Source of the DNA: Paraburkholderia tagetis
Lineage (GTDB): Bacteria; Pseudomonadota; Gammaproteobacteria; Burkholderiales; Burkholderiaceae
Direction: 5' to 3'
NCBI RefSeq assembly: GCF_022213065.1
Contig: NZ_JAKLJA010000007.1
Coordinates: forward strand, 186,001-250,000
Length of the DNA: 64,000 nt
Under the pieces are notes generated by a model, which was not told where the DNA came from, ran no database searches, and worked only from the letters and a program-made list of their open reading frames with translations. Positions within the stretch are counted from its first letter, which is position 1. The number at the start of each line of letters is the position of its first letter. Below are positions 36,307-47,146 of this stretch, one piece after another. The translations under genes were made by a program, and so were the position numbers.

Positions 36307-39300
36307 ATGTCAAGCACCATACCGAAAATGACGTCTCCTTTGGATGAACGTAAGGCACGACCGGTAACGGGTCAAAAGGAGAGTCGCGCTTTCACCGCGC
36401 TGCTGATTGCTCTCTGGGCCGCCCTCATTACCTGCATGGCCTGGGACCGCCAGGCCGAGTTGTCTCGTGCCGTATTGCAGGCGCAGGCACTGGCGGACGT
36501 GTTAGCCAGCAATACGGACCGTTCCCTGCGCGCGGCAGACGAAATCGCGGCCACCATTGCCTGGCACGTGCGACGCGAGGGCGTCAACATTCCCCTGCGT
36601 GAATATGTGTCGTCTGGACTCGTCGAGCCCGATGGCGTGGTGCAGATATCGGTTATCGACGGGAACGGAATCCTGCGAGCGTCCACGGTCCCGGGATTCA
36701 AACCCGTTGATCTGTCCGATCGCGACCATTTCCGGGTACACGTCCATGACCGCTCAACGCAGCTTTATATCGGGGAAGCAGTAGTCGGGCGGGTGAGCGG
36801 CAAGCCATCCATCCAGCTGTCACGCAGGATCGACGATATGCACGGCCATTTTCTGGGTGTCGTCGTGGTGTCAATGGCGCCAGCGTATCTGACCGACCTT
36901 TATGATGCGCTGCGTATAGGCAATCACGGTCTGGTGGAAGTCATCGGCATCGCCGACAAGACGGTCCGTTTGCGTCGGGTTGGGGCGTCAACCATTGTCG
37001 ATATGCCCTTGCCGGACAGCAGTCCCCTCCGCCGCGCGTTGAGCCAGAGCACCGCAGGCTCGTTTGCCAGGGCGAGCGGGATTGACGGGGTTCGCCGTGT
37101 AACGGCATATCGGGTGCTACACAGCTATCCGATTGCCGTTGTCGTGGGATTCTCGGTCTCCGACTACCTCGCGATCCACTGGACGCGGGCTTTGGTCGTT
37201 GCGATAGCCGGCGTCGTGCTGAGCCTGTTGATCGTGGTCGCGGAATTTTACAGAACGCGGCTCTCGCGCCAGATGCGGGATGCCTTGCAGCGAGAGCGCG
37301 ACAGCGACCGTTTGCAAATCGAAAGAGCGAAGCGTGTCGAATCGCTGTTCAGAACAATACCGGACGCCGTCGTTGGCTTTTCTGTGGAGGGGCGCATCGA
37401 CGGATACAACCCGAGTCTGCTTTCGTTGCTCGAGTGGGACAAGGAGGTCACGACAGGCGCGACAGCCGACGACGTAGTGCGTGCGCTGCTGGCCCGCGAT
37501 GAAAGCGATGACCGGGCTGCCAAAGCGTGCCGCCTGACCGCTTTGTTGAGGGGGGAGCCGGCTGGAGGTATGGTCTGCGAGACCATCGAGATGGCGGTAC
37601 CCGAGACGGTCGTGTACGAACTGCGGATCGAACGCCGGGCGGACGCGCCTTCACAAACGATCGTACTCATTCGGGATGTCACGGCCCAGACGGGCATCAG
37701 GGACAATGAACGTGACCTCGACGCGACGCTGAGTGCCATAGGCGACGCCGTGATCGTCATCGATCGGGAGGGAAGGGTCAAACGCTTCAATCCTGCCGCC
37801 GAGGACATGGTGGGTCACAAGCAGGACGATGTCATTGACCGACACTATCAGGACATCTTCTGCATCAGGAACGTTGCAACCTGCGAGGATGCGCCGCTTC
37901 CGATCAATGAGGTGATCAGATCGGGGCACCTGTTCCGTCTGGCGGAAACACGTGCACTTGTCACCAAAAGCAAGGACGAGCGCAAAATTGCGATCAGCAT
38001 CGCGCCCGCGCGAGCCGCGCGCGGGGATGCGCTGGGCGTTGTTGTGGTCTTGCGGGATGTCACGCGGGAGTACATCAGCGAACAGGCACTGATTCGCAGC
38101 GAACAACGCCACCGGCAATTGATCGGCATGCTTCCCTACGGTGTGATTCTGGGGGAGAACAAGACCATCAAATTCGCCAATCCGCATGCCCTCGAAATGC
38201 TGGGCGCGCGTGCCGCCAATGAGGTTCTCGGCAGATCGCCTTTCGACTTCCTGCACCCCGAGAGCATCCCGGTCGTCGCGCAGCGGATCGCGCGCATGGA
38301 GCAATACGGCGAGATGGCGCCCACGATCGAGGAAAAGTGGCGGCGGCTCGACGGTACGACCTTTATCGGAGAGGTCACCGCCGTTCCCTATGAAGTCGAC
38401 GGCAAGCCAGGTGCGCTCGTCATGCTGGCCGACATCACCGATCGCAAGCGGGCCGAAACAGAGCGCGACAGATTCTTCGACCTCAGCCTGGATCTGATTG
38501 CCCTGGTCGACGCAACAGGCCATTTCAGGCGCGTCAACCCGGCGTTTTCAAGGGTGCTGGGCTGGTCGTATGAGGAATTGACCGGGCGACCCTTCATCGA
38601 ATTCGTCCATCCTGACGATCGCGCAGCCACCCTGGCAGTCATTGAGCGGAGCCAGGGCGGTTTCATCGATTATTTCGAAAACCGGTATCTGTGCCGCGAT
38701 GGATCGATACGCTGGCTCGCCTGGAAGGCGGCACTGGTTGACGGCATGGTCTATGCGACGGCGCGTGATGTAACCGACAGCCGGGTTGCGACACAGCAAC
38801 TCGAGCATGCGCGATACGAGGCTGAAAGCGCATCCCGCTCCAAGAGTGCCTTCCTCGCCGCGATGAGCCACGAAATCAGGACTCCGATGAATGGGGTCAT
38901 CGGCATGACCGAAGCGCTCGCGCAGACCGAGCTTGCCGACGACCAGGCCGACATGCTTTCGACCATCCGTCAGTCTGCCCATTCCTTGCTGGTCATCATT
39001 GACGACATTCTCGATTTTTCGAAGATCGAGGCGGGGAAACTTGACATCGAATTCACGGATGTTGCGCTCGTCGATCTGGTTGAAAGTGTCTGTCATTCCA
39101 TGTTGACTGAAGCCGGCAGACGCGGAGTCAAACTCTCGCTCGTCGTGCAGCCTGACGTGCCTGAGTATGTTGTGACTGACGGGACCCGTCTGCGACAGGT
39201 GCTGAATAACCTGATCGGCAATGCCATCAAGTTTTCAGGAGGGCGGCCGGAGCTGGCAGGAATGGTGTTGGTCAATGTTGCGATGAACTCGCGCAATCCG

Positions 39301-40776
39301 CTCGAACTGATTTTCAGTGTGGCAGACAACGGTATCGGCATGTCGCCGGAAGTGACGTCGAAGTTGTTCATGCCGTTCACTCAGGCAGAAGCCTCGACGA
39401 CGCGCCGGTTCGGTGGTACAGGGCTGGGGCTCGCCATCAGTCGGCGGCTCGTCGAGATGATGAGCGGAAAGATTTCCGTGGTCAGCGCGCAAGGAAAGGG
39501 CGCGACATTCGCGGTCACCCTGCAGTTCAATGAACCGGCGTGCGCGCCGCTCGTCGATCTGCCGGATCTGCATGGCGTGCAGTGTGTGCTCACGGGCGAC
39601 TGTTACGACCGCCATGGTGCGGCAGCGTGGCTGCAGCGGGCTGGTGCGATCATTCTCAATGAGGCTGTGTTGGACACGGGCTGGCAGGAAAGTGCGGTTT
39701 CGGCAGGTGCGCGCCTGTTCGTGCGGGAGGATCCAGACGCGGACGACACGGCGCAGTTGTCGTACCCGAGCGACACGGGCGCGGCGCCGCTGGCGCAGGT
39801 GTGGGTGAAACCTGGATTGAGGGGAGCGCTGCAACGTGCCGGAGAACGTGTCGTCAGGATCGGTGCAACCGGTCTGCAGCGGCGATCGCTGCTTGAAGCT
39901 GCGAGTCTGGCTCTCGGGCGATCGCAGGTCATCAGCCACCGGGAGAGTCCGGCTTCCCGCAGCCGTGCCGGCAAGCAAGTGGCCCTGACGGTCGAGGAGG
40001 CCCGCGAACGGGGGCATCTGATCCTGGTCGCAGAAGACGACGAGGTGAACCAGAAGGTCATATTGAAGCAACTGGCAATTCTCGGTCACGTTGCGGAGAT
40101 TGCGAATAATGGTGCAGAGGCCCTGGCGCTCTGGCGAAAGCATCGATATGCCTTGATATTCACCGACCTTCACATGCCTCAAATGGATGGATACGAACTG
40201 GTGACGGCAATCAGGGCGCAAGAGCGCGATACGCCATGCCCTGTCATTGCACTCACCGCCAATGCCATCCAGGGCGAGGCAACGCGCGCCATCGCCATGG
40301 GAATGGATGCCTATTTAACGAAACCCCTGCGGCTCGACCAACTGAAAGCGGTTCTTGATCAGCATCTCGCCGAGCCTGAACCACCCGTGACGCCTGACAT
40401 GACAATCTCCCAGCAAGTGGCGCGGTCTTCGTCCGCAGTCGACCTGACGGTCCTGCACAGCGTGGTCGGTGACGACCCCGACGTCGCTCGCGAACTGCTT
40501 GAGGACTACCTTGCATCCATCCAGCGTTTGTCCGTCGAGTTGAGAGAACACTGCGTGGCGGGTCGCGGCCGTGATGCCAGCGCTGTCGCTCACAAGCTCA
40601 AGTCGTCGTCGCGTTCAGTGGGGGCGCTGGGGCTCGGCGAACTCTGTGCGCGCCTGGAAGACATGGGTAAGACCGCAGATGCGGCGCGCCTGAGGGCGTG
40701 GGTAGCGGAGTTCGAGGTGATGGTCGACGCGGTGCAGAGCGAAATCACCAGGCTGCTGGAACCGGATCAGAAATAA
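36307..40776 (+). CDS. Hybrid sensor histidine kinase (Cache-like, four PAS, HisKA, HATPase, REC, Hpt)
   Basis: About 1489 residues. Two membrane helices (28-47 and 293-314) flank a periplasmic sensor of PDC/Cache type. Then come four PAS-like regions (about 346, 470, 601 and 722), HisKA with [16 protein letters not shown] (phospho-His near 856), HATPase with [16 protein letters not shown] and [10 protein letters not shown], a receiver with [13 protein letters not shown] (Asp near 1287), and a C-terminal Hpt with [13 protein letters not shown] (His near 1429). This is a complete BvgS/ArcB-like phosphorelay in one chain. The start is uncertain: GGAG lies about 24 nt upstream, and the frame opens at 36235. 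It is followed after 12 bp by its likely partner. Confidence 0.92.
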   Translation: MSSTIPKMTSPLDERKARPVTGQKESRAFTALLIALWAALITCMAWDRQAELSRAVLQAQALADVLASNTDRSLRAADEIAATIAWHVRREGVNIPLREYVSSGLVEPDGVVQISVIDGNGILRASTVPGFKPVDLSDRDHFRVHVHDRSTQLYIGEAVVGRVSGKPSIQLSRRIDDMHGHFLGVVVVSMAPAYLTDLYDALRIGNHGLVEVIGIADKTVRLRRVGASTIVDMPLPDSSPLRRALSQSTAGSFARASGIDGVRRVTAYRVLHSYPIAVVVGFSVSDYLAIHWTRALVVAIAGVVLSLLIVVAEFYRTRLSRQMRDALQRERDSDRLQIERAKRVESLFRTIPDAVVGFSVEGRIDGYNPSLLSLLEWDKEVTTGATADDVVRALLARDESDDRAAKACRLTALLRGEPAGGMVCETIEMAVPETVVYELRIERRADAPSQTIVLIRDVTAQTGIRDNERDLDATLSAIGDAVIVIDREGRVKRFNPAAEDMVGHKQDDVIDRHYQDIFCIRNVATCEDAPLPINEVIRSGHLFRLAETRALVTKSKDERKIAISIAPARAARGDALGVVVVLRDVTREYISEQALIRSEQRHRQLIGMLPYGVILGENKTIKFANPHALEMLGARAANEVLGRSPFDFLHPESIPVVAQRIARMEQYGEMAPTIEEKWRRLDGTTFIGEVTAVPYEVDGKPGALVMLADITDRKRAETERDRFFDLSLDLIALVDATGHFRRVNPAFSRVLGWSYEELTGRPFIEFVHPDDRAATLAVIERSQGGFIDYFENRYLCRDGSIRWLAWKAALVDGMVYATARDVTDSRVATQQLEHARYEAESASRSKSAFLAAMSHEIRTPMNGVIGMTEALAQTELADDQADMLSTIRQSAHSLLVIIDDILDFSKIEAGKLDIEFTDVALVDLVESVCHSMLTEAGRRGVKLSLVVQPDVPEYVVTDGTRLRQVLNNLIGNAIKFSGGRPELAGMVLVNVAMNSRNPLELIFSVADNGIGMSPEVTSKLFMPFTQAEASTTRRFGGTGLGLAISRRLVEMMSGKISVVSAQGKGATFAVTLQFNEPACAPLVDLPDLHGVQCVLTGDCYDRHGAAAWLQRAGAIILNEAVLDTGWQESAVSAGARLFVREDPDADDTAQLSYPSDTGAAPLAQVWVKPGLRGALQRAGERVVRIGATGLQRRSLLEAASLALGRSQVISHRESPASRSRAGKQVALTVEEARERGHLILVAEDDEVNQKVILKQLAILGHVAEIANNGAEALALWRKHRYALIFTDLHMPQMDGYELVTAIRAQERDTPCPVIALTANAIQGEATRAIAMGMDAYLTKPLRLDQLKAVLDQHLAEPEPPVTPDMTISQQVARSSSAVDLTVLHSVVGDDPDVARELLEDYLASIQRLSVELREHCVAGRGRDASAVAHKLKSSSRSVGALGLGELCARLEDMGKTADAARLRAWVAEFEVMVDAVQSEITRLLEPDQK

Positions 40777-40788
40777 TCATTCAACGAC

Positions 40789-41952
40789 ATGTTAGACATC
40801 GATTTTTTGCCGTCTCAGGCGCCTATCCTCGTTGCAACCGGTTCGGTTGCAGATGCCGAACTGGTGGCATCGATTCTCTCCGGCGAATTCCAGAATGTTG
40901 CGCTTTCAGTCAAGCCGGAAGACGCGGTAGCGGACTTCGAAACACACCGGCCGGCGGTACTGATCCTGGCATTCGATACGCTGGACGCCTGCGAGCGCTA
41001 CTACGCAGACCTGGGGCGCCTGAGCGCAGTCGTGCATGAGGCGCCTCATCGCACCTTGATACTTTGCGGCAAGGGCGAGGTATGGCGTGCGTACGAGCTT
41101 TGCAGGGACGAACGGTTCGACGACTACGTGCTCTTCTGGCCCATTACCAACGATGCCCCGCGGCTCAAAATGGCGGTTCACCATGCAATGCGCCGGCTGA
41201 AGGAGAAGGCGCTCGCGCCGGTCACGGTCAGTGAACTGGCGATGCAGGCGGGCGCCCTGGGCTCGCTCGAGCAGGATCTGCGGGGAAGCATTGCGCAATT
41301 TGGACACGAGCTCGACATCGTCGGGATGACGGTCAGGCAAGCCGAGCAAGCCATGAACGGCGCACTCGATGGCGTGCCAGACGCAGGCGCGCGAGCCGAC
41401 CTGCCCAACGCGCTTCGTGGACCCGAGCATAGGGGGGGCGAAACCTTCGGGAAGCTGATCCGCGCGATATCGACCGCAATTGCAGACCTGCAACAGCGGG
41501 CGCCGCAAATGGAGCAGCAGCTTGCGGCGCAACTGGAGCCCGTTCGGAAGGTGTTGAAGCTTTCGCAAAAGGTGCGCCCTGGCGTGCTGGTTGTCGAGGA
41601 TGACGAGTTTCAGCAAAAGCTGATTGCCAGGTTATTGGCCGGCCAGAACCTCGTGACGCAATTTGCCTCGTGCGGATCGGAAGCCATGGCGCTGATGTGG
41701 CAACGTCGCCCAAACCTGGTGCTGATGGATGTCGGCCTGCCCGATATCAGTGGCGTGGAGTTGACCCGGCGTATTCGCCGCATCGCAAACTTCTCGGAAG
41801 TAAAAATTGTCATGGTTACGGGACATAGCGAGCGGCAGGTTGTCGTCGAAAGCCTTCAGGCCGGCGCAACGGATTTTCTGGTCAAGCCGCTTGATAAAAC
41901 CAGGCTGCTCGACAAGCTGCGGAACTTCCTGCCAGCGGGTACGCCTGCGTAA
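40789..41952 (+). CDS. Response-regulator-like protein: pseudo-receiver plus true receiver
   Basis: 387 residues. The N-terminal 125 residues look like a receiver fold that has lost its acidic pocket (PILVATGSVADAE in place of the usual Asp pair), though an Asp near 63 remains. A helical linker (about 150-255) follows. The C-terminal receiver (about 264-385) is complete: VLVVEDDEFQQK, LVLMDVGLPDISG (Asp near 313), a Thr in VTGH and the lysine in FLVKPLDK. There is no output domain. It starts 12 bp after the hybrid kinase, and its stop overlaps the next start (TAATG). It probably relays phosphate or scaffolds the kinase and REC-EAL protein. Confidence 0.85.
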   Translation: MLDIDFLPSQAPILVATGSVADAELVASILSGEFQNVALSVKPEDAVADFETHRPAVLILAFDTLDACERYYADLGRLSAVVHEAPHRTLILCGKGEVWRAYELCRDERFDDYVLFWPITNDAPRLKMAVHHAMRRLKEKALAPVTVSELAMQAGALGSLEQDLRGSIAQFGHELDIVGMTVRQAEQAMNGALDGVPDAGARADLPNALRGPEHRGGETFGKLIRAISTAIADLQQRAPQMEQQLAAQLEPVRKVLKLSQKVRPGVLVVEDDEFQQKLIARLLAGQNLVTQFASCGSEAMALMWQRRPNLVLMDVGLPDISGVELTRRIRRIANFSEVKIVMVTGHSERQVVVESLQAGATDFLVKPLDKTRLLDKLRNFLPAGTPA

Positions 41953-43205
41953 TGCTTCCTGTATGGAGATGCAAATTGAGCGAGCCTGAAAATACCGGAT
42001 CCGGTGAGGGCACGGGCAAACGAAGAATCATTGTCGTCGACGATGAACCGTTTGTACTGAAAGTACTGGCGCGCCAGTTATCGCTGCTCGGCTATGAAGT
42101 ACACACCTTCGAGCGTGCACAAGATGCGATTTCGATGCTCGATACAGGCGGCCCCGGTGCCCATGTCGTGTTCACGGATCTGCAGATGCCGGAAATGGAT
42201 GGGGTGGAGTTCGTGCGGCGCCTTGCCGGTGCCCGCTACGAAGGCCACCTCGTTCTCGTCAGCGGCGAGGATCCACGGATCCTTCGAAGCGCGGAAAGAC
42301 TGGCACGGGCACACGGGTTAAACGTGCTGGGTGCCCTTCCGAAACCGGCAACACGTGAACAATTGAAAGACCACTTGAGCCGGGCTGAAGGAGCGAGGGA
42401 GGCAAGAGGTTCGGAGGCGGGACCGAAATACCCGCTGGATGATCTCGTGTCGGCCATCCGGACCGGGCAGCTGGTCAACTATTACCAGCCTCAGGTCTCG
42501 CTCGCAACAGGCGCGGTGGCAGGCGTGGAAGCGCTCGTGCGGTGGCGGCATCCGCGTGACGGGATCGTCAGCGCCGGTGAGTTCATCGGACTTGTTGAGC
42601 AACACGGGCTTGTCGACGAGTTCGTGCGTGAAGTCCTGCCGTCGGCATTGAGCGAGATCGCCGGGCTCCAGCTTCCTGGCGACGAATTGCGTCTGAGCGT
42701 CAATCTGTCGATGGACAATCTCAATGCACTGGACTTCCCCGATTTTGTCGCTGCATCAGCGGCGAACGCCGGGTTTCCGCTATCGAGGCTGTCAATGGAG
42801 ATAACGGAACGAAGACTGGTGGGCGATCAACTGTCCTCACTGGACATTCTGACAAGACTCAAGCTGAAGCGGATCGGATTAGCGATTGACGACTTCGGAA
42901 CTGGCCACGCATCGCTAGCGCAACTGCGTGACTTCCAGTATGACGAGATAAAAATCGATTGCAGCTTCATTCACGGGTCATACGCAGACGAATCGCTCGA
43001 CGCTATCGTTCGGGCGAGTCTGTCGCTGGCAAAGCAGCTAAAGATGACCACGGTTGCCGAGGGCGTCGAAAACGCCAACGACTGGCACCATATGCGAGAG
43101 TTGGCGTGTGATCGCGCGCAGGGATATTTCATTGGTCGGCCGATGGCGGTGGAGGAATTGCCGCGCTGGCGGAACGAGTGGGCGAGCCGTTTTCGTCAGC
43201 TATAG
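41952..43205 (+). CDS. REC-EAL c-di-GMP phosphodiesterase response regulator
   Basis: Cytosolic response regulator of the PvrR type. Receiver (about residues 24-140) with IIVVDDEPFVLK, FTDLQMPEMDG (Asp near 76) and ALPKPA; EAL domain (about 160-410) with VEALVRW, VNLSMDNL, MEITERRL, AIDDFGTGHASL, EIKIDCSFI, VAEGVEN and AQGYFIGRP, so catalysis is expected. ATG 41952 overlaps the previous stop; a TTG at 41976 with GGAG 7 nt before it is an equally good start. Phosphorylation by the upstream kinase would set c-di-GMP breakdown. Confidence 0.9.
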   Translation: MLPVWRCKLSEPENTGSGEGTGKRRIIVVDDEPFVLKVLARQLSLLGYEVHTFERAQDAISMLDTGGPGAHVVFTDLQMPEMDGVEFVRRLAGARYEGHLVLVSGEDPRILRSAERLARAHGLNVLGALPKPATREQLKDHLSRAEGAREARGSEAGPKYPLDDLVSAIRTGQLVNYYQPQVSLATGAVAGVEALVRWRHPRDGIVSAGEFIGLVEQHGLVDEFVREVLPSALSEIAGLQLPGDELRLSVNLSMDNLNALDFPDFVAASAANAGFPLSRLSMEITERRLVGDQLSSLDILTRLKLKRIGLAIDDFGTGHASLAQLRDFQYDEIKIDCSFIHGSYADESLDAIVRASLSLAKQLKMTTVAEGVENANDWHHMRELACDRAQGYFIGRPMAVEELPRWRNEWASRFRQL

Positions 43206-43267
43206 AAAAAGCGTTTTAAAAAAAAGCCGCTACCTCAGCGCGCGGAACGAATCGAAGGAGAAGAAAA

Positions 43268-44908
43268 ATGCAATGGCTCGGTGCACTGACGGTGGGTAAA
43301 CGTCTCGCCCTTTTAATCCTGGTTGCGGCAACGGGTTTGTTGTCTATTACGGCGACGGGGTTGCTGCAAATGGATCACGTGCACGATACGGCCGGGTTCG
43401 CCCAGGTCAATGTGGTTCCCAGCCTCATGGCGCTGGACAATGTACAGGCCAGTTTCATCAGGATGCGAGCCAAGACATACGAATCGTTGCTTACATCCGA
43501 TCCTTCTAAAAGGAGCGGAATGCAGCAAGCGGTGAAGGAAGGGCGCGCAGGTGTTGACGCGCATTTGAAAGAATACGAGCCGCTTCTGGCAGATCAACAA
43601 GACAGGGAATTACTCTCCGCCGACCGCGCGCGTCTGGCGGAATTCGACGCAGCATTGGAGCGGCTCACAGCAAGCTCTCTAAATAGCAGTGGAAGCCAGA
43701 TCGATGGCGAAGCCCTGCAGAATTTCATGGATGCCGCGAAGAGAGCAAACGACGCGCTTATGGAGCATCGCGCCTATAACGTGAAGCTTGGGGAAGCAGG
43801 CGCAGCGCAAGCTCAGGCGACGATCACGTCGGCGCGAGTCAGTCTCATGATGATCAGCGGGGCGACGCTGGTTATCGTCGTGCTGCTCGGTACGTGGATC
43901 ACGCGTACATTGCTGCGCCAACTCGGAACCGAACCCAGCCATCTCGCTGACGTCGCGACCCATATCGCGCGCGGCGACCTGACCGAGCAAATCACCGCGC
44001 GAGAAAATGATCGTTCGAGTGTGCTGTTCGCGGTCAAGACGATGCGCGACGGCCTGGTCGACATTGTCCTGCGCATTCAGACGGCGACGGATGCGATTGC
44101 GACGGGATCGGGTGAAATTGCGTCGGGCAATCAGGATCTGTCGTCCCGTACCGAAGAGCAGGCTGCATCGCTCGAAGAAACGGCCGCGAGCATGGAGGAG
44201 CTGACTACGACAGTGAAGCAAAACGCGGAAAACGCGCAGCAGGCACGTGCGCTTGCAGCCAATGCATCGGAGGTAGCGGGAAAGGGCAGCGAAGTTGTCC
44301 AAAAGGTCGTTGTCACGATGAACGACATCAGCGATAGCTCGTCGAAGATCGCTGACATTACGGGCATCATTGAAGGTATTGCATTCCAGACGAACATTCT
44401 CGCACTCAATGCAGCGGTCGAGGCTGCGCGCGCCGGCGAGCAGGGTCGTGGCTTCGCGGTGGTCGCAAGCGAAGTGAGAAGTCTGGCGCAACGTTCCTCC
44501 AGCGCGGCCAAGGAGATCAAGGAACTGATCGCCACGTCGGTAGAGAAGATTCAGGGCGGCTCCGTTCTCGCGAGCGAGGCGGGCAAGACGATGGCCGATG
44601 TCACGCAGGCGGTCTCGCGCGTCACCGACATCATGGGAGAGATCGCAGCGGCATCTATCGAGCAGAGCCGCGGCATCGAACAGGTGAATCAGGCGATCAC
44701 GCAGATGGACGAAGTGACGCAACAGAATGCGGCGCTTGTCGAGGAAGCGGCAGCGGCATCGCATTCGCTCCAGGAGCAGGGGAGCCGACTGACCGAGGCC
44801 GCGGCATATTTCCGGATCGACCAGCGGCGAGCTTCGGTTGTCCCTCCCGTCCTTCCGGCAGACGGGCAGGCCGTCAGGGCGGCAGACCGTCTCGCGGTGA
44901 TCGGCTAA
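43268..44908 (+). CDS. Methyl-accepting chemotaxis protein
   Basis: 546-residue transducer. TM1 is about residues 10-32, the periplasmic four-helix-bundle-type ligand domain about 33-190 (with [19 protein letters not shown]), TM2 about 192-214, then HAMP ([17 protein letters not shown]) and a long signalling coiled coil. The tip [35 protein letters not shown] is invariant. Glutamine/glutamate methylation stretches ([19 protein letters not shown]) are of the Tsr/Tar class. There is no C-terminal CheR pentapeptide (ends LAVIG). AAGGAGAAG precedes the ATG. It may share the signalling block's regulation. Confidence 0.95.
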   Translation: MQWLGALTVGKRLALLILVAATGLLSITATGLLQMDHVHDTAGFAQVNVVPSLMALDNVQASFIRMRAKTYESLLTSDPSKRSGMQQAVKEGRAGVDAHLKEYEPLLADQQDRELLSADRARLAEFDAALERLTASSLNSSGSQIDGEALQNFMDAAKRANDALMEHRAYNVKLGEAGAAQAQATITSARVSLMMISGATLVIVVLLGTWITRTLLRQLGTEPSHLADVATHIARGDLTEQITARENDRSSVLFAVKTMRDGLVDIVLRIQTATDAIATGSGEIASGNQDLSSRTEEQAASLEETAASMEELTTTVKQNAENAQQARALAANASEVAGKGSEVVQKVVVTMNDISDSSSKIADITGIIEGIAFQTNILALNAAVEAARAGEQGRGFAVVASEVRSLAQRSSSAAKEIKELIATSVEKIQGGSVLASEAGKTMADVTQAVSRVTDIMGEIAAASIEQSRGIEQVNQAITQMDEVTQQNAALVEEAAAASHSLQEQGSRLTEAAAYFRIDQRRASVVPPVLPADGQAVRAADRLAVIG

Positions 44909-44912
44909 GGTG

Positions 44913-45050
44913 TCAGAGGCGGTAAACGCGCTGTGCATTGTCATGAAAGAGCGCCCGCCGCTTCGTTGGGGAAAACCCCCTGGTAATCGCCTTGAACGCA
45001 TCGAGCGATCGACGGGCATGCCCGTGTGCCATGCGAGATCGCAGGGGCAT
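44913..45050 (-). pseudogene. 3' remnant of an amidohydrolase-2 family gene
   Basis: The last 35 or so residues read SLDAFKAITRGFSPTKRR then ALFHDNAQRVYRL-stop, the usual C-terminus of PF04909 amidohydrolases; compare IFHDNAAELFGL in the intact gene ending at 53456. Upstream the frame runs straight into the 9-bp tandem repeat at 45061-45123 and loses similarity. The body of the gene is absent, so this is a deletion remnant. Confidence 0.6.
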
Positions 45051-45060
45051 CAGCCCGCTC

Positions 45061-45123
45061 GGGGCACTCGGGGCACTCGGGGCACTCGGGGCACTCGGGG
45101 CACTCGGGGCACTCGGGGCACTC
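45061..45123. repeat. Seven tandem copies of the 9-bp unit GGGGCACTC
   Basis: Seven exact 9-bp units follow one another without interruption, with partial units on each side. They lie between the amidohydrolase remnant and the LysR gene starting at 45238. A perfect short-unit array is prone to copy-number change by slippage, and it sits 115 bp upstream of a start codon. Confidence 0.95.
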
Positions 45124-45237
45124 GGGCGCGGGCCGTCTCGCACGGCTGAACGGAAATGCGGATAATGCATGGCTGTCTCCTGTGCAGTCGTGCGCGCGCC
45201 AGGCGCATGGCGATCCCGCAACTGAAAAAATTTCACT

Positions 45238-46137
45238 ATGCGTATTCCGCCGCTCAAGGCAATCATCGCGTTCGAAAGCGTGGCCAGGACGAAAAGCGTG
45301 AACCGCGCAGCCGAAGAACTCGGACTGACCGCTTCGGCGGTGAGTCATCAGCTCAGCAATCTCGAGTCGATCATCGGCCAGCCGTTGTTCCAGCGTTCGG
45401 GGCGAGGCCTCGTCCTCACGCCGACGGGCCAGCGTTATCTCGCCGATGTGACAGGGTCGCTCGCGGACCTGAGCCGCGCGACGGAACGCGCGTCGAGCCC
45501 CGCGGAACTCGATATCCTGCGTGTGCACTCGAGCCCGAGCTTCGGCCTCATGTGGCTGCTGCCACGGCTTTCGTCGTTTCAGCAGGCGAATGACGACATC
45601 CAGCTCAACCTGGCCTGCTCGTATGAAAACGTTTCGTTTTCCAACGGCTTTTACGACATCGACATTCGCCACGGCTACGGCAACTGGGACAACCTCGAAG
45701 TGAAGACCGTGCGCGGCGAATTCATCGCGCCGCTGGCTTCCCCCGCGTATCTTGAGCAGCATCCGGTGCGCACGCCGGAGGACCTGCTGGCCCATCGCCT
45801 CATCTTTTCTGAAACGCCGCTCGTCCAGTGGAAACAATGGTTCGGCAGGGCAGGTGTGCCAGCGGCGCGCAAGACTTTCGATTTTTCGTTCGATCGCTCG
45901 TATATGTCGCTGGAGACCGCCGTGCTGGGTCTGGGCATTGCGCTCGAAAGCCTCATGCTCGCCTCGGTAAAAATCCGGGACGGATTGCTCGTGCCGGTTT
46001 TCGACGACAGCCATGCGGTCGAAGTGGGCGCGCATCATCTGGTTTACCCGACGCAGAATGCCGATCTGCCGCGTGTCCAGCGCTTCCTCGCCTGGATGGA
46101 GCGCGAGGCAGCCGCCGGCAAGCCGGCGCGCCGCTAA
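45238..46137 (+). CDS. LysR-family regulator (GcvA-like)
   Basis: 299-residue activator. The N-terminal helix-turn-helix is MRIPPLKAIIAFESVARTKSVNRAAEELGLTASAVSHQLSNLE, typical of the GcvA/AmpR subgroup; the effector domain follows (about 92-292, LRVHSSPSFGLMWLLPRL...). It sits directly upstream of an SDR, MFS carrier and split transketolase on the same strand, which it probably controls. No clear Shine-Dalgarno is visible. The 9-bp repeat array lies in its upstream region. Confidence 0.92.
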   Translation: MRIPPLKAIIAFESVARTKSVNRAAEELGLTASAVSHQLSNLESIIGQPLFQRSGRGLVLTPTGQRYLADVTGSLADLSRATERASSPAELDILRVHSSPSFGLMWLLPRLSSFQQANDDIQLNLACSYENVSFSNGFYDIDIRHGYGNWDNLEVKTVRGEFIAPLASPAYLEQHPVRTPEDLLAHRLIFSETPLVQWKQWFGRAGVPAARKTFDFSFDRSYMSLETAVLGLGIALESLMLASVKIRDGLLVPVFDDSHAVEVGAHHLVYPTQNADLPRVQRFLAWMEREAAAGKPARR

Positions 46138-46153
46138 ACGCGCGGCTACGCCG

Positions 46154-46185
46154 GCGCGCGTGTGTGTGTGTGCGCGCGTGTGTAC
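46154..46185. repeat. 32-bp alternating purine-pyrimidine tract
   Basis: From 46154 to 46185 the sequence alternates strictly purine-pyrimidine (GC and GT steps, ending TAC), just after the LysR stop and about 120 bp before the SDR gene. Such tracts can adopt left-handed Z-DNA under negative supercoiling. A run of seven G follows at 46187-46193. Confidence 0.8.
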
Positions 46186-46306
46186 CGGGGGGGCGCCGGT
46201 TCCATCTGAATTTTTCTCAGCTATCGTTGAACGTTTCCGCGTTGATGCGGCGGCTCTGTGCGCTGACACTTGAGTCACCAATCAATCAACATTCAGGAGA
46301 CAACTC

Positions 46307-47056
46307 ATGTTGCTCGAGAACCGGATCGTCATCGTGACGGGAGCGGCCTCGCCGCGCGGAATCGGCAAGGCCACGGCGAAGGCGCTGGCTGCACAAGGCG
46401 CACGCATTGCGATTCTCGATCTGCGCAAGGAAGACGCCCAGGCCGCCGCTGCCGATCTCGGCGCGGGGCACCTCGGGCTCGCCTGCGACGTGACCGACAA
46501 GGCCGCCTGTGTCGAGGCCGCGCGCGCGACGCTCGAACACTTTGGCCGCATCGACGGCCTCATCAACAATGCGGGCATTACGCAACCGGTGCGGACGCTG
46601 GAAATCAGCGGAAAGGACTTCGACGCGATCGTCGACGTGAACCTGCGCGGCACGCTCTATATGTCTCAGGCGGTGATTCCGGTCATGAAGGACCAGAGCG
46701 GCGGCAGCATCGTTTGCATGTCGTCGGTTTCCGCGCAGCGCGGCGGCGGCATTTTCGGCGGCCCGCACTATAGCGCCGCCAAGGCGGGCGTGCTCGGCCT
46801 CGCCAAGGCGATGGCGCGCGAGTTCGGTCCGAACCGCATCCGCGTGAATTCGATCACACCTGGACTGATCCAGACCGACATTACGGGCGACAAGCTCACG
46901 CCCGAGATGCGTGCCGACATCATCAAGGGCATTCCGCTCAGCCGGCTCGGCGACGCGGCCGACGTCGCGAATGCGTGCCTTTTCCTCGTGAGCGACCTGT
47001 CGAGCTACCTGACGGGCGTCACACTGGATGTCAACGGCGGCATGCTCATCCACTGA
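46307..47056 (+). CDS. Short-chain dehydrogenase/reductase
   Basis: Classical SDR of 249 residues. Cofactor motif VTGAASPRGIGKATA (about residues 10-24), NNAG near 85-88, the catalytic Ser in MSSVSAQRGGGIFGG, and Tyr/Lys in HYSAAKAG. The aspartate in AILDLRK after the second strand favours NAD. CAGGAGA precedes the ATG at 46307. It lies upstream of an ACS-type carrier and a split transketolase, so it probably oxidises a polyol or sugar acid that enters the pentose phosphate route. Confidence 0.92.
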   Translation: MLLENRIVIVTGAASPRGIGKATAKALAAQGARIAILDLRKEDAQAAAADLGAGHLGLACDVTDKAACVEAARATLEHFGRIDGLINNAGITQPVRTLEISGKDFDAIVDVNLRGTLYMSQAVIPVMKDQSGGSIVCMSSVSAQRGGGIFGGPHYSAAKAGVLGLAKAMAREFGPNRIRVNSITPGLIQTDITGDKLTPEMRADIIKGIPLSRLGDAADVANACLFLVSDLSSYLTGVTLDVNGGMLIH

Positions 47057-47146
47057 GGCCGCGACGCGCTGACCCGAAGCGCCGCGCTCGCGCGGCAGGT
47101 ATTGACAGGCACCCGGGACCACCCGGGGCCGTGGCAGGAGACAACC

